Below, one piece after another: positions 1 through 6,403 of a stretch of DNA of 15,553 nt (position 1 is the first letter of the stretch; every line of letters starts with the position of its first letter). The position numbers and the translations under genes were made by a program. Under the pieces are notes generated by a model that searched no databases, was not told the DNA's origin, and saw nothing but the letters and a program-made list of their open reading frames with translations. Source of the DNA: Leucobacter_A sp035514995 (lineage in GTDB: Bacteria; Actinomycetota; Actinomycetes; Actinomycetales; Microbacteriaceae); contig DATJCC010000144.1 in the NCBI GenBank assembly GCA_035514995.1, positions 1 to 15,553 on the forward strand. Reading direction: 5' to 3'.

Positions 1-15
1 CCCGCGGCTCCACCA
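1..15 (+). ncRNA. ssrA: 3' end of tmRNA (ssrA) or tRNA-Ala, partial
   Basis: The window opens with CCCGCGGCTCCACCA. This has the form of the last part of a T stem, a seven-base acceptor strand CGGCTCC, discriminator A and an encoded CCA. An acceptor partner GGGGCTG, the usual 5' end of tmRNA, would pair with it fully and would include the G3-U70 wobble that tmRNA and tRNA-Ala need for alanylation. Gene order supports tmRNA: in actinobacteria smpB/ssrA and hisN are often near each other, and hisN follows here. The 5' part lies outside the window, so tRNA-Ala cannot be excluded. Confidence 0.5.
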
Positions 16-50
16 AGTTAATTAAAACAGTTAATTTAAAAAAGTTAATT
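16..50. repeat. Three AGTTAATT direct repeats
   Basis: AGTTAATT occurs at 16-23, 29-36 and 43-50, at 13-14 bp spacing, starting one base after the CCA of the RNA-like 3' end. The surrounding stretch to about position 65 is almost purely A/T and also holds a related TTAGTTAG. The rest of the gap up to the stop of the csoR-family gene at 97 shows no gene and no GC-rich terminator hairpin. The function is unknown: it could be a protein-binding array, an old attachment site at the RNA gene, or low-complexity drift. Confidence 0.6.
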
Positions 51-96
51 ATAAAATTAGTTAGCCGATGAGCACTGGAATTTCAATGGTCTAAAT

Positions 97-393
97 CTAG
101 GCAAGGGACATGAAAAGTTTTTCTAACTCTTCAACGTTTTGCTCTCCGTCAGGGTTCAATACACATTCTTGAAGTTCGGTTGAAAGTATTTTGAATCCTG
201 CGCGATCGATTGCTTTTGAAACCGCTGAGAGTTGCATAATGACATCTCTGCAGTCTGCATCGTTTTCTACCGCCTGAATAAGAGCAGCGAGCTGACCGTT
301 AGCTCTTTTTAAACGGTTAATTATTGGTTTGCGCTGATCTTGCTTTGGTGAGATCTTTGCAGCAGTTTCTTTGCTACGCACTTTATCGTTCAC
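97..393 (-). CDS. CsoR/RcnR/CstR-family (DUF156) transcriptional repressor
   Basis: This is a 98-residue all-helical repressor of the family that senses Cu(I), Ni/Co or persulfides and leaves its operator when bound. The family core is clear: RLKRANGQLAAL at 27-38, then Cys48 and Cys77, 29 residues apart as in CsoR (C36/C65) and CstR (C31/C60). The residue four before the second Cys, the copper-ligand His in CsoR, is Glu73 here. Two cysteines without the His is the CstR-like pattern, so a persulfide or other thiol signal is more likely than copper; this is inference. The GTG start has a good SD (GAAGGG, 6 nt away). It lies downstream of hisN with a hairpin between them, so it is probably transcribed separately. 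No obvious target gene is adjacent inside the window. Confidence 0.9.
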   Translation of the reverse strand: MNDKVRSKETAAKISPKQDQRKPIINRLKRANGQLAALIQAVENDADCRDVIMQLSAVSKAIDRAGFKILSTELQECVLNPDGEQNVEELEKLFMSLA

Positions 394-456
394 TGGTTAC
401 CCTTCACTAGCCTGAAAAACTTCATGACACTGCAACTATGATGACATAACAACCAC

Positions 457-480
457 AAAAAACTGGGTGAGTGATCACCC
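457..480 (-). terminator. Rho-independent terminator after hisN (possible operator)
   Basis: Read on the minus strand, a six-base stem GGGTGA / TCACCC with a four-base TCAC loop is followed by AGTTTTTTG. It sits 35 bases beyond the hisN stop and before the csoR-family start, which fits a terminator. The stem is short, and GTGATCAC inside it is itself a palindrome. An operator for the downstream repressor is therefore the alternative. Confidence 0.55.
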
Positions 481-514
481 TTTCGTTTGACCACAGAAAA
501 TATGCCAATCCAGC

Positions 515-1357
515 TTAAAGCGCTGAAACAACTTGTTCAATAACTGCTTTATGCAAATAGCCGTTAGTAGCTAGAGAGCTTCCGTTCCATGCTGATTCGG
601 CACCTGCGATATCGGTGAACTTGCCGCCGGCTTCGGTGACGATTGGAACGAGAGCTGCCAAGTCGTAGGGTTTCACATCAAACTCTGCAACTATGTCCAC
701 TAAACCCTCTGCGAGCATCATATAAGACCACATGTCGCCGTAGGCGCGATCACGCCACACAGCACGCGTTAGCTCTATTAGTGGGTTCAAATATCCCTCT
801 TCATCCCACTGTGCAATACTTTGAAAACTAAGGCTCGCGTTTTGAAGTTCTTTTACTCCAGATACCTGTAACTTTCGTGGAGCAGAAGTTTCCCTAAGTG
901 TGATTCCAGCATTTCTATGCAGTTCATCGGGAATGGTAACCGTCCAAGCTCCTGAACCAATCTCTGCCCACCAACGTTTGCCAAACGCTGGCGCTGAAAC
1001 AACACCTATGGTCGGCTTCCCTTCAACAGCGAGCGCTATAAGGGTTGCCCAGTTCGGCACACCTCTAAGAAAGTTAGAGGTGCCGTCGATTGGGTCAATG
1101 ATCCACTGCTTTGCACCTTCGTCGACTCTGCCTGATTCTTCGCCGAAGAAGCCTTCACCTTCGCGTTCAGCCTCGATCCTGTCTCGTAGGGCTTTTTCAA
1201 CTGCTTTATCTGCATCTGTAACGAAGCTTCGGTCGGGTTTCGTTTCGATTCTTAAATCTGCAGATTCAAACCTGTTTAAAGAAATCGAGTCAGCAGTATC
1301 GGCCAGCGATAACGCAAATTTTAGGTCAGATGAAAAAACGTTCAAATTATCATTCAC
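515..1357 (-). CDS. hisN: Histidinol-phosphatase, inositol monophosphatase family (HisN)
   Basis: The 280-residue protein is of the Mg2+-dependent inositol monophosphatase fold. The metal and catalytic motifs are GEES at 72-75, WIIDPIDGTSNF at 85-96 and the C-terminal Asp232 in KPYDLAAL. In actinobacteria this branch dephosphorylates L-histidinol phosphate in histidine synthesis, and the RAYGDMWSYMMLAEG segment (204-218) fits HisN better than a generic inositol phosphatase. Length is slightly above the usual 260. The start is GTG at 1357, with TAAACT ending 6 nt upstream and no SD, so the mRNA is probably leaderless. It stands alone on the minus strand, away from other his genes. SuhB-like inositol monophosphatase remains the alternative. 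Confidence 0.85.
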   Translation of the reverse strand: MNDNLNVFSSDLKFALSLADTADSISLNRFESADLRIETKPDRSFVTDADKAVEKALRDRIEAEREGEGFFGEESGRVDEGAKQWIIDPIDGTSNFLRGVPNWATLIALAVEGKPTIGVVSAPAFGKRWWAEIGSGAWTVTIPDELHRNAGITLRETSAPRKLQVSGVKELQNASLSFQSIAQWDEEGYLNPLIELTRAVWRDRAYGDMWSYMMLAEGLVDIVAEFDVKPYDLAALVPIVTEAGGKFTDIAGAESAWNGSSLATNGYLHKAVIEQVVSAL

Positions 1358-1363
1358 ATATTT

Positions 1364-1369
1364 AGTTTA
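1364..1369 (-). promoter_or_regulatory. Candidate -10 box for leaderless hisN
   Basis: TAAACT (minus strand) ends six bases before the GTG start codon, placing transcription initiation at the start codon itself. It matches the actinobacterial TANNNT -10 consensus. No clear -35 is seen. Confidence 0.45.
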
Positions 1370-1455
1370 CAGCCACCAAAATTAAGGCCGTTCGAATTGC
1401 ACGCCTTTAGACGAACGTGGTAATGTTGCTTGTTGTTCATTAGAACAAAACAAAT

Positions 1456-1527
1456 GCGCCTCTAGCTCAATGGTAGAGCAACAGACTCTTAATCTGTGGG
1501 TTCCGGGTTCGAGTCCCGGGGGGCGTA
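1456..1527 (+). tRNA. tRNA-Lys (anticodon CTT)
   Basis: The gene folds into a 72-base cloverleaf. It has acceptor GCGCCTC / GGGGCGT, D arm GCTC / GAGC with a GG-bearing loop, anticodon stem ACAGA / TCTGT around loop CTCTTAA, five-base variable loop GGGTT, and T arm CCGGG-TTCGAGT-CCCGG. Loop positions 34-36 are CTT, which reads lysine AAG codons. The discriminator is A and no CCA is encoded, unlike the RNA end at position 1. The first acceptor pair is G-U rather than G-C. Confidence 0.95.
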
Positions 1528-1573
1528 CTGTAAGCTATTGTTTAAGCCAAATTTCCAGTTCAATTGATTGTGG

Positions 1574-1615
1574 ATCTATCAATTATCTATCAGCGGCTTT
1601 CATCCTTGATAGATA
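1574..1615. repeat. ATCTATCA repeats, two direct and one inverted
   Basis: ATCTATCA lies at 1574-1581 and 1585-1592, and its complement TGATAGAT at 1607-1614. The second and third copies extend to a nine-base perfect inverted repeat (TATCTATCA 1584-1592, TGATAGATA 1607-1615) with a 14-base loop. The rest of the gap from the tRNA end at 1527 to the small gene at 1728 shows no further gene. The repeat could be a weak tRNA terminator or a binding site for a regulator. A TAAAAT at 1698-1703 is a possible -10 for the small gene. Confidence 0.55.
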
Positions 1616-1727
1616 TCTTTCCTGTATAACAGTAGTTGGTTCAGAGCATTGGCTGTTTCCGAGTTTGGCATTCTGTAATAACTCGCACCCAGTAGTGTAA
1701 AATCTAGATAACACAGGAAGAAGTGCA

Positions 1728-1901
1728 ATGCGTAAATTTTTTACTTGGCTCCTAGCCGGAGTGACCATATTCGTCTCCTACCTTTTTTGGACAAAGGCAG
1801 GGCGACCACGCTGCTATGAGATAGTAGCAACTCTCGATTCGGTCTGGAATGATCCTCGCAGCAGGGCGGCTCGCAAAAAAGCCATTCGAGCTAGAAACTA
1901 A
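1728..1901 (+). CDS. Small single-helix membrane protein, YtxH-like
   Basis: This 57-residue protein starts at ATG 1728 behind AGGAAG, eight bases upstream, and stops with TAA at 1899-1901. Residues 4-22 form one hydrophobic helix. The rest is soluble and basic: GRPRCYEIV at 25-33, then WNDPR at 40-44 and a run of Arg/Lys/Ala to the end. The pattern of helix, then GR..YE.., then W.DPR and a basic tail resembles short YtxH-like proteins of actinobacteria, of unknown role. The protein would sit in the membrane with a basic tail in the cytoplasm. It converges with the ctpG-like gene. The 70-base gap to that gene holds two TGATCA palindromes but no convincing terminator. Confidence 0.75.
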   Translation: MRKFFTWLLAGVTIFVSYLFWTKAGRPRCYEIVATLDSVWNDPRSRAARKKAIRARN

Positions 1902-1971
1902 GCAGGAAAAGTAGCATGGTCATCGCGGTGAAAACACTTTAGTTTCAGCATTGATCAAGTTATACCGCTGA

Positions 1972-3861
1972 TCAGTTGCCTGATAGCTCAGAGTCTTGCA
2001 AGCTGGCTGTAGCCCGTGCGGCTCGGAGACCGTTTAGAATCACAATCACTTCCGCTACTTCGTGAATCAACACAACAGCAGCCAACCCAAGCGTTCCAGT
2101 GATCGCAAGCGGTGGTAAAAGAGCAATAATGAGTAGCGATAACCAAATGTTTTGATTCATTATGCGCCGACCTCTGCGCGCATGGTTAATTGCTTGCGGG
2201 ATTAAGCGTAAGTCGTGCCCGATAAAGGCTATATCTGCTGATTCTATAGCAGCATCTGAACCGGAGGCGCCCATAGCGATACCGACATCTGCGGTGGCTA
2301 GCGCGGGAGCATCATTAATGCCGTCTCCGATCATCGCAACCGGCCCGGCTGACTTGAGCTCACGGATTGCGGTGGCCTTATCTTCAGGGCGTAACTCATA
2401 GCGAACGTCGTCGATGCCCGCTTGCGAAGCTAAAGCAAGAGCAGTGCGTTCGTTGTCTCCGGTTAGCATTGTGACGCCAACCCCCTGTAAAGCAAGAGTT
2501 TTTATGACGCCTGGCACCTCTGTGCGCAACTCGTCACGCACCCCAATTACTCCGACAGCGGTGCCGCTATGATGCACGACGACAGCAGTCATACCCTGCG
2601 ACTCGAAACGGGTGACATCTTCTAATAGGCCTCCCGGGTTAAACTGACGTGGGCTACCAACGCTAACCGTAGCGCCAGCAATTGTGCCGGTGATTCCGAG
2701 CCCAGCCTCTTCAATAACGTTTGTTGCAGTTGTTGTTCGTGTTGCAGCTTTAGTGATGGCAATTGCTAGCGGATGGGTACTGTGCTGTTCAAGGGTTGCA
2801 GCCCAGCTAAGCACCTGTTGATTGTCTATGCCGTTTGCAGTCTTAACCTCAATGACAGTGGGTTTGTTGCGAGTTAGGGTGCCTGTTTTATCTACTGCAA
2901 CGTGACTGATGCTTCCAAATCTCTCGAATGTCGCTCCGCTTTTGATGATGACACCAAACTTGCTGGCTGAACCGATAGCTGAAACGACTGTAATAGGCAC
3001 CGCAATGGCTAGGGCGCACGGCGAGGCAGCTACAAGCACAACTAGAGCGCGTGTGATCCACATTTCAGGGTCGCCAAATATAGAGCCAATCACTGCAACG
3101 AGCGTTGCAAGTATAAGCACGCCTGGCACTAGCGGTTTAGCAATACGGTCAGCGAGCCTTGCCCTATCGCCCTTTTCGGCTTGAGCCTGTTCAACCAAAT
3201 GCACGATAGTTGTCAGGGAGTTATCTGCTCCTTTGGCGGTTGCCTCCACCTGCAAAACTCCCGAGCTGTTAATCGCCCCAGCAGAGACTTCGTCACCGAT
3301 TTTCACTTCGACAGGAACTGACTCACCGGTAATCCCAGAGTTATCAATTGCGCTGTGCCCAGAACGTACCACCCCGTCAGTAGCAATGCGTTCACCCGGT
3401 TTGATGAGTAACATCTGACCAATGGTTAGGTCTCGAGCTTCAACCAGGGTGGGTTCTCCGTCGCTGACGACGGTGGCTGATTCGGGAATGAGATTTAGTA
3501 GCGCACGTAAACCGGTTCGTGCGCGCGCCATCGCTTTGTCTTCTAATGCCTCAGCTAGTGAGTAGAGAAACGCTAGTGCAGCGGCCTCAGCAACATACCC
3601 AAGAAGCACAGCCCCGGTAGCGCTCATAGTCATTAGTAGCGCAACACCCAGTTTCCCTCTAGCTAAGCTTCGAATCGCGCCTGGAACGAAGGTTGAAGCT
3701 CCAAGCGCCAGCCCGAGCCAGAAAAGCACTAAAGCTAAAAGTTCAGCCCCAAACCAATGAGAGGTTAGCCCGGCGATAAAGGCAACCCCAGAAGCAACCG
3801 GAACTATAACACCCAGGTCACGCCAATTGGCTGGTTCCTCGTGATCGCAACACTCGCTCAT
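1972..3861 (-). CDS. ctpG: CtpG-like heavy-metal P1B-type ATPase
   Basis: The 629-residue efflux pump has the full P1B catalytic set: TGES at 178-181, the SPC ion-site motif of transmembrane helix 6 at 280-282, phosphorylated D324 in DKTGTLT, HP at 363-364, TGDN at 467-470 and GDGINDAPA at 512-520. The last helix has HEVAE at 600-604 instead of the HEGGT of cobalt-type P1B-4 pumps. Sequence style and the upstream CmtR point to mycobacterial CtpG; substrates Cd(II), Pb(II), Zn(II) or Co(II) are inferred. There is no HMA domain, only MSECCDHEE at the N terminus. An in-frame start at 3915 exists, but ATG 3861 overlaps the cmtR stop as ATGA, the usual coupled arrangement, so it is chosen. Confidence 0.9.
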   Translation of the reverse strand: MSECCDHEEPANWRDLGVIVPVASGVAFIAGLTSHWFGAELLALVLFWLGLALGASTFVPGAIRSLARGKLGVALLMTMSATGAVLLGYVAEAAALAFLYSLAEALEDKAMARARTGLRALLNLIPESATVVSDGEPTLVEARDLTIGQMLLIKPGERIATDGVVRSGHSAIDNSGITGESVPVEVKIGDEVSAGAINSSGVLQVEATAKGADNSLTTIVHLVEQAQAEKGDRARLADRIAKPLVPGVLILATLVAVIGSIFGDPEMWITRALVVLVAASPCALAIAVPITVVSAIGSASKFGVIIKSGATFERFGSISHVAVDKTGTLTRNKPTVIEVKTANGIDNQQVLSWAATLEQHSTHPLAIAITKAATRTTTATNVIEEAGLGITGTIAGATVSVGSPRQFNPGGLLEDVTRFESQGMTAVVVHHSGTAVGVIGVRDELRTEVPGVIKTLALQGVGVTMLTGDNERTALALASQAGIDDVRYELRPEDKATAIRELKSAGPVAMIGDGINDAPALATADVGIAMGASGSDAAIESADIAFIGHDLRLIPQAINHARRGRRIMNQNIWLSLLIIALLPPLAITGTLGLAAVVLIHEVAEVIVILNGLRAARATASLQDSELSGN

Positions 3862-4217
3862 ACTGTTGAAATTTTGTCGCAGCAACCGGGTACCGGACAA
3901 CTCTGATCTATACATTCAGCGTTTTCGTCAACGGCGAGCGCAACCTCTATTAATGATGTAAGCGCTTGAGTCAGGTGTGCGTCAACGATCTCATATTTGG
4001 TCTGGCGACCTTCAACCTCTGCCGAGACGATACCGCAGTCTCGCAGGCAAGCCAGATGGTTGGAAACATTTGAGCGGCTTAGCCCAAGGTCACTTGCTAA
4101 TTCGGCAGGATAACTTGGGCCGGTTAACAGCGTCATGAGGATTCGTGATCGGGTCGGATCGGCCATGGCACGACCCACTCTGTTCATCACATCCAAACGA
4201 GAAGAAATGGTCAGCAT
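3858..4217 (-). CDS. cmtR: CmtR-like Cd(II)/Pb(II)-sensing ArsR-family repressor
   Basis: The 119-residue winged-helix repressor has its recognition helix in LGLSRSNVSNHLACLRDCG (44-62). Starting at ATG 4217, Cys57, Cys61 and Cys102 fall exactly on the numbers of the Cd/Pb ligands known in M. tuberculosis CmtR, and MLTISSRLDVMNRVGRAMADP aligns with its N terminus. In-frame ATGs at 4232 and 4289 would add tails with no counterpart and run through the operator, so they are rejected. The C terminus adds CPVPGCC (107-113), three further cysteines near the sensor site. The gene is first in an operon with the efflux ATPase and ends in an ATGA overlap with it. It probably represses its own promoter. 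No SD is seen; TACAAT ends 6 nt before ATG, so the mRNA is likely leaderless. Confidence 0.92.
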   Translation of the reverse strand: MLTISSRLDVMNRVGRAMADPTRSRILMTLLTGPSYPAELASDLGLSRSNVSNHLACLRDCGIVSAEVEGRQTKYEIVDAHLTQALTSLIEVALAVDENAECIDQSCPVPGCCDKISTV

Positions 4218-4223
4218 ACAGTG

Positions 4224-4229
4224 ATTGTA
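4224..4229 (-). promoter_or_regulatory. Candidate -10 box of leaderless cmtR-ctpG operon
   Basis: TACAAT on the minus strand ends six bases before ATG 4217 and matches TANNNT closely. It overlaps one end of the 18-bp palindrome at 4227-4244, so a bound repressor would block this promoter. Confidence 0.5.
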
Positions 4230-4244
4230 CATCAGCTGGTGTAC
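4227..4244. promoter_or_regulatory. Palindromic operator, probable CmtR site
   Basis: GTACATCAGCTGGTGTAC is an 18-bp palindrome with only one mismatched pair. It lies between the cmtR start and the upstream region, overlapping the candidate -10 and its spacer. Position, symmetry and length fit an ArsR-family homodimer site. That CmtR binds it is inference. Confidence 0.55.
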
Positions 4245-4273
4245 TGTTTGCTGTGGCGGTGACCTATGAATCA

Positions 4274-4303
4274 TTGATTGTGTGCACATAGATGGAATAG
4301 GTT
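4274..4303 (+). promoter_or_regulatory. Candidate copB promoter
   Basis: TTGATT at 4274-4279 and TAGGTT at 4298-4303 are 18 bases apart and fit -35 and TANNNT -10 elements. Initiation would fall near 4310, leaving a leader of about 20 bases with the SD GGAAAG at 4322-4327. The region lies in the 113-bp gap shared with the divergent cmtR. Confidence 0.35.
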
Positions 4304-4321
4304 GTTTATATATCTACAAAC
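4304..4321. promoter_or_regulatory. Imperfect AT-rich palindrome before copB
   Basis: GTTTATATATCTACAAAC has matching four-base ends and 14 of 18 symmetric positions. It lies just upstream of the copB SD, where a bound repressor would block transcription. ArsR-family operators are often AT-rich dyads of this sort, but the binding protein is unknown. Confidence 0.35.
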
Positions 4322-4330
4322 GGAAAGACT

Positions 4331-6403
4331 ATGGAACACAAGCTACAGCAACACAAGCAACAGCAACACGTAGAGCACGATGAACACCACTCACATGATG
4401 ATCATTCTGATCACGTCGAGCAGTTCCGCAGACTGTTTTGGATTATGCTCATTTTCGCTATTCCAGTGGTTGGTTTCAGCGAAATGTTTGCCGGTCTTAT
4501 AGGTTATGAACTGCCAGATGCGGTATGGGTTGCATGGATTCCGCCCACTCTCGGCACTGTAATGTATGTTTGGGGCGGTTGGCCGTTCCTTTCTGGAGCT
4601 CTCTCAGAGATCCGCTCTCGCAAACCAGGGATGATGCTACTAATAGGCTTAGCTATCACAGTGGCTTTCATCGCTTCGATGGGCGCTAGCCTGCAACTAC
4701 TAGACCAGCAATTGAGCTTCTGGTGGGAGTTAGCTCTGCTGGTAGTAGTCATGCTATTAGGTCACTGGATTGAGATGCGCTCACTCGCCCAAACCACATC
4801 TGCGTTAGACTCACTCGCAGCGCTTCTGCCCGACTCAGCTGAAAAGGTCGAAGGTGACAGCGTGGTCACCGTTTCTCCTGACGAACTTCAGGTAGGCGAC
4901 GTGGTGATCGTCAGACCCGGTGCTTCTGTTCCCGCAGATGGCGTTATCGTCGACGGATCAGCGAGCATAGATGAATCAATGGTGACAGGGGAGTCTAGAA
5001 CCGTTCGCCGAAATGTTGATGACCACGTAGTCGCGGGAACCGTCGCAACTGATTCAGGATTGCGTGTTGAAGTCACAGCGATCGGCGACGATACGGCTTT
5101 GGCAGGAATTCAAAAACTCGTTGCCGACGCACAAGCTTCGTCTTCCAGGGCACAGCGGATCGCCGACACTGCCGCAGCCTGGCTGTTTTGGTTCGCTCTC
5201 GGCTCAGCCGCTATAACTGCGGTAGTCTGGTCGATACTTGGTTTTCCAGACGCGGCCGTTGTACGCACAATCACAGTTTTGGTTATCGCCTGCCCCCACG
5301 CACTTGGTTTGGCTATTCCGTTGGTGGTATCGATAGCCACAGAGCGTGCAGCACGTGGCGGGGTCTTAATTAAAGACCGCCTCGCCCTGGAATCTATGCG
5401 AACAGTTGACGCTGTTTTGTTCGATAAAACAGGCACCCTAACTAAAGGCGAGCCAACCGTAACAGCTGTCGAGCCTGTCAACGGCCGGAGCGCTGACGAA
5501 GTGTTAGCGCTCGCCGCTGCCGCTGAAGCCGACAGTGAGCACCCTCTGGCAAGAGCAATTGTTGAAGCGGCGGGCGACCGCGAACTTGAACGCCTCAACG
5601 CCACCGATTTTTCTTCTTCACCCGCGGTGGGAGTCAAAGCCAAAGTAGGCAAGGTCTTGGTTGAAGTAGGGGGTCCATACCTACTCGAAGAGCACCGGCT
5701 GGAGGAGCTCCCAATAGCTGATGAGTGGCGCGAACAAGGCGCAATTATTTTGCATGTGCTTGCCGATGGCGTAGTCATTGGTGGGTTGAGACTTGCCGAT
5801 GAGATTCGCCAAGAGTCTTACGACGCAGTGAAGGCGCTGCACGCGGTTGGGGTGCAGGTTGTAATGATCACTGGTGACGCCCAAGCCGTCGCAGACACCG
5901 TCGCAGGTGAATTGGGGATTGATCGGGTTTTTGCCGGAGTTAAGCCTGAAGATAAAGCAAACAAAGTGGCGGAGTTGCAGGCCGAAGAGATCAAAGTGGC
6001 GATGGTGGGCGACGGCGTAAATGACGCACCCGCTCTTGCGCGAGCTGATGTTGGGATTGCGATCGGTGCTGGAACGGAAGTCGCGATAGGTTCGGCCGGT
6101 GTTATCTTAGCCAGTTCAGACCCGCGTTCGGTTCTTTCGGTGATTGATCTTTCCCGAGCTTCCTTTCGCAAGATGAAACAGAACCTGTGGTGGGCTGCGG
6201 GCTACAACTTGCTCGCAGTGCCATTAGCTGCCGGCGTTTTAGCGCCGATCGGGTTTGTGCTACCGATGAGCGTTGGCGCGATATTGATGTCTGCCTCCAC
6301 TGTCGTTGTTGCGCTTAACGCTCAGCTACTAAGACGTCTTGATCTATCGCCTGAGCAGAGCACCTCTAAATTTCTTGAACAACCAACTTCAGTAGTCAGC
6401 TAG
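4331..6403 (+). CDS. copB: CopB-type copper/silver P1B-3 ATPase
   Basis: The 690-residue membrane pump has TGES at 219-222, the CPH ion-site motif of P1B-3 ATPases at 321-323, D365 in DKTGTLT, HP at 404-405, TGD at 514-516 and GDGVNDAP at 560-567. The last two helices carry YN at 625-626 and MSAST at 653-657, as in CopB. Family members export Cu(I), Cu(II) or Ag(I). There is no HMA domain. The first 30 residues hold nine histidines (HDEHHSHDDHSDH region), a typical CopB metal-binding tail. ATG 4331 has SD GGAAAG three bases upstream. It is divergent from cmtR-ctpG and convergent with nhaA. With no copper sensor adjacent, CmtR may also control it; this is inference. Confidence 0.93.
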   Translation: MEHKLQQHKQQQHVEHDEHHSHDDHSDHVEQFRRLFWIMLIFAIPVVGFSEMFAGLIGYELPDAVWVAWIPPTLGTVMYVWGGWPFLSGALSEIRSRKPGMMLLIGLAITVAFIASMGASLQLLDQQLSFWWELALLVVVMLLGHWIEMRSLAQTTSALDSLAALLPDSAEKVEGDSVVTVSPDELQVGDVVIVRPGASVPADGVIVDGSASIDESMVTGESRTVRRNVDDHVVAGTVATDSGLRVEVTAIGDDTALAGIQKLVADAQASSSRAQRIADTAAAWLFWFALGSAAITAVVWSILGFPDAAVVRTITVLVIACPHALGLAIPLVVSIATERAARGGVLIKDRLALESMRTVDAVLFDKTGTLTKGEPTVTAVEPVNGRSADEVLALAAAAEADSEHPLARAIVEAAGDRELERLNATDFSSSPAVGVKAKVGKVLVEVGGPYLLEEHRLEELPIADEWREQGAIILHVLADGVVIGGLRLADEIRQESYDAVKALHAVGVQVVMITGDAQAVADTVAGELGIDRVFAGVKPEDKANKVAELQAEEIKVAMVGDGVNDAPALARADVGIAIGAGTEVAIGSAGVILASSDPRSVLSVIDLSRASFRKMKQNLWWAAGYNLLAVPLAAGVLAPIGFVLPMSVGAILMSASTVVVALNAQLLRRLDLSPEQSTSKFLEQPTSVVS

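Noticed and set aside
900..1385. A 161-codon open frame antisense to hisN
   Set aside because: It is a shadow of the HisN gene, whose motifs are complete on the minus strand.
1470..1700. A 76-codon open frame running out of the tRNA gene
   Set aside because: It begins inside tRNA-Lys, has no SD, and the tRNA cloverleaf explains the first part.
5110..5778. A 222-codon open frame antisense to copB
   Set aside because: It lies wholly opposite a clear CopB coding region, and its Ser/Thr/Ala-rich product has no domain. It reflects codon bias on the other strand.
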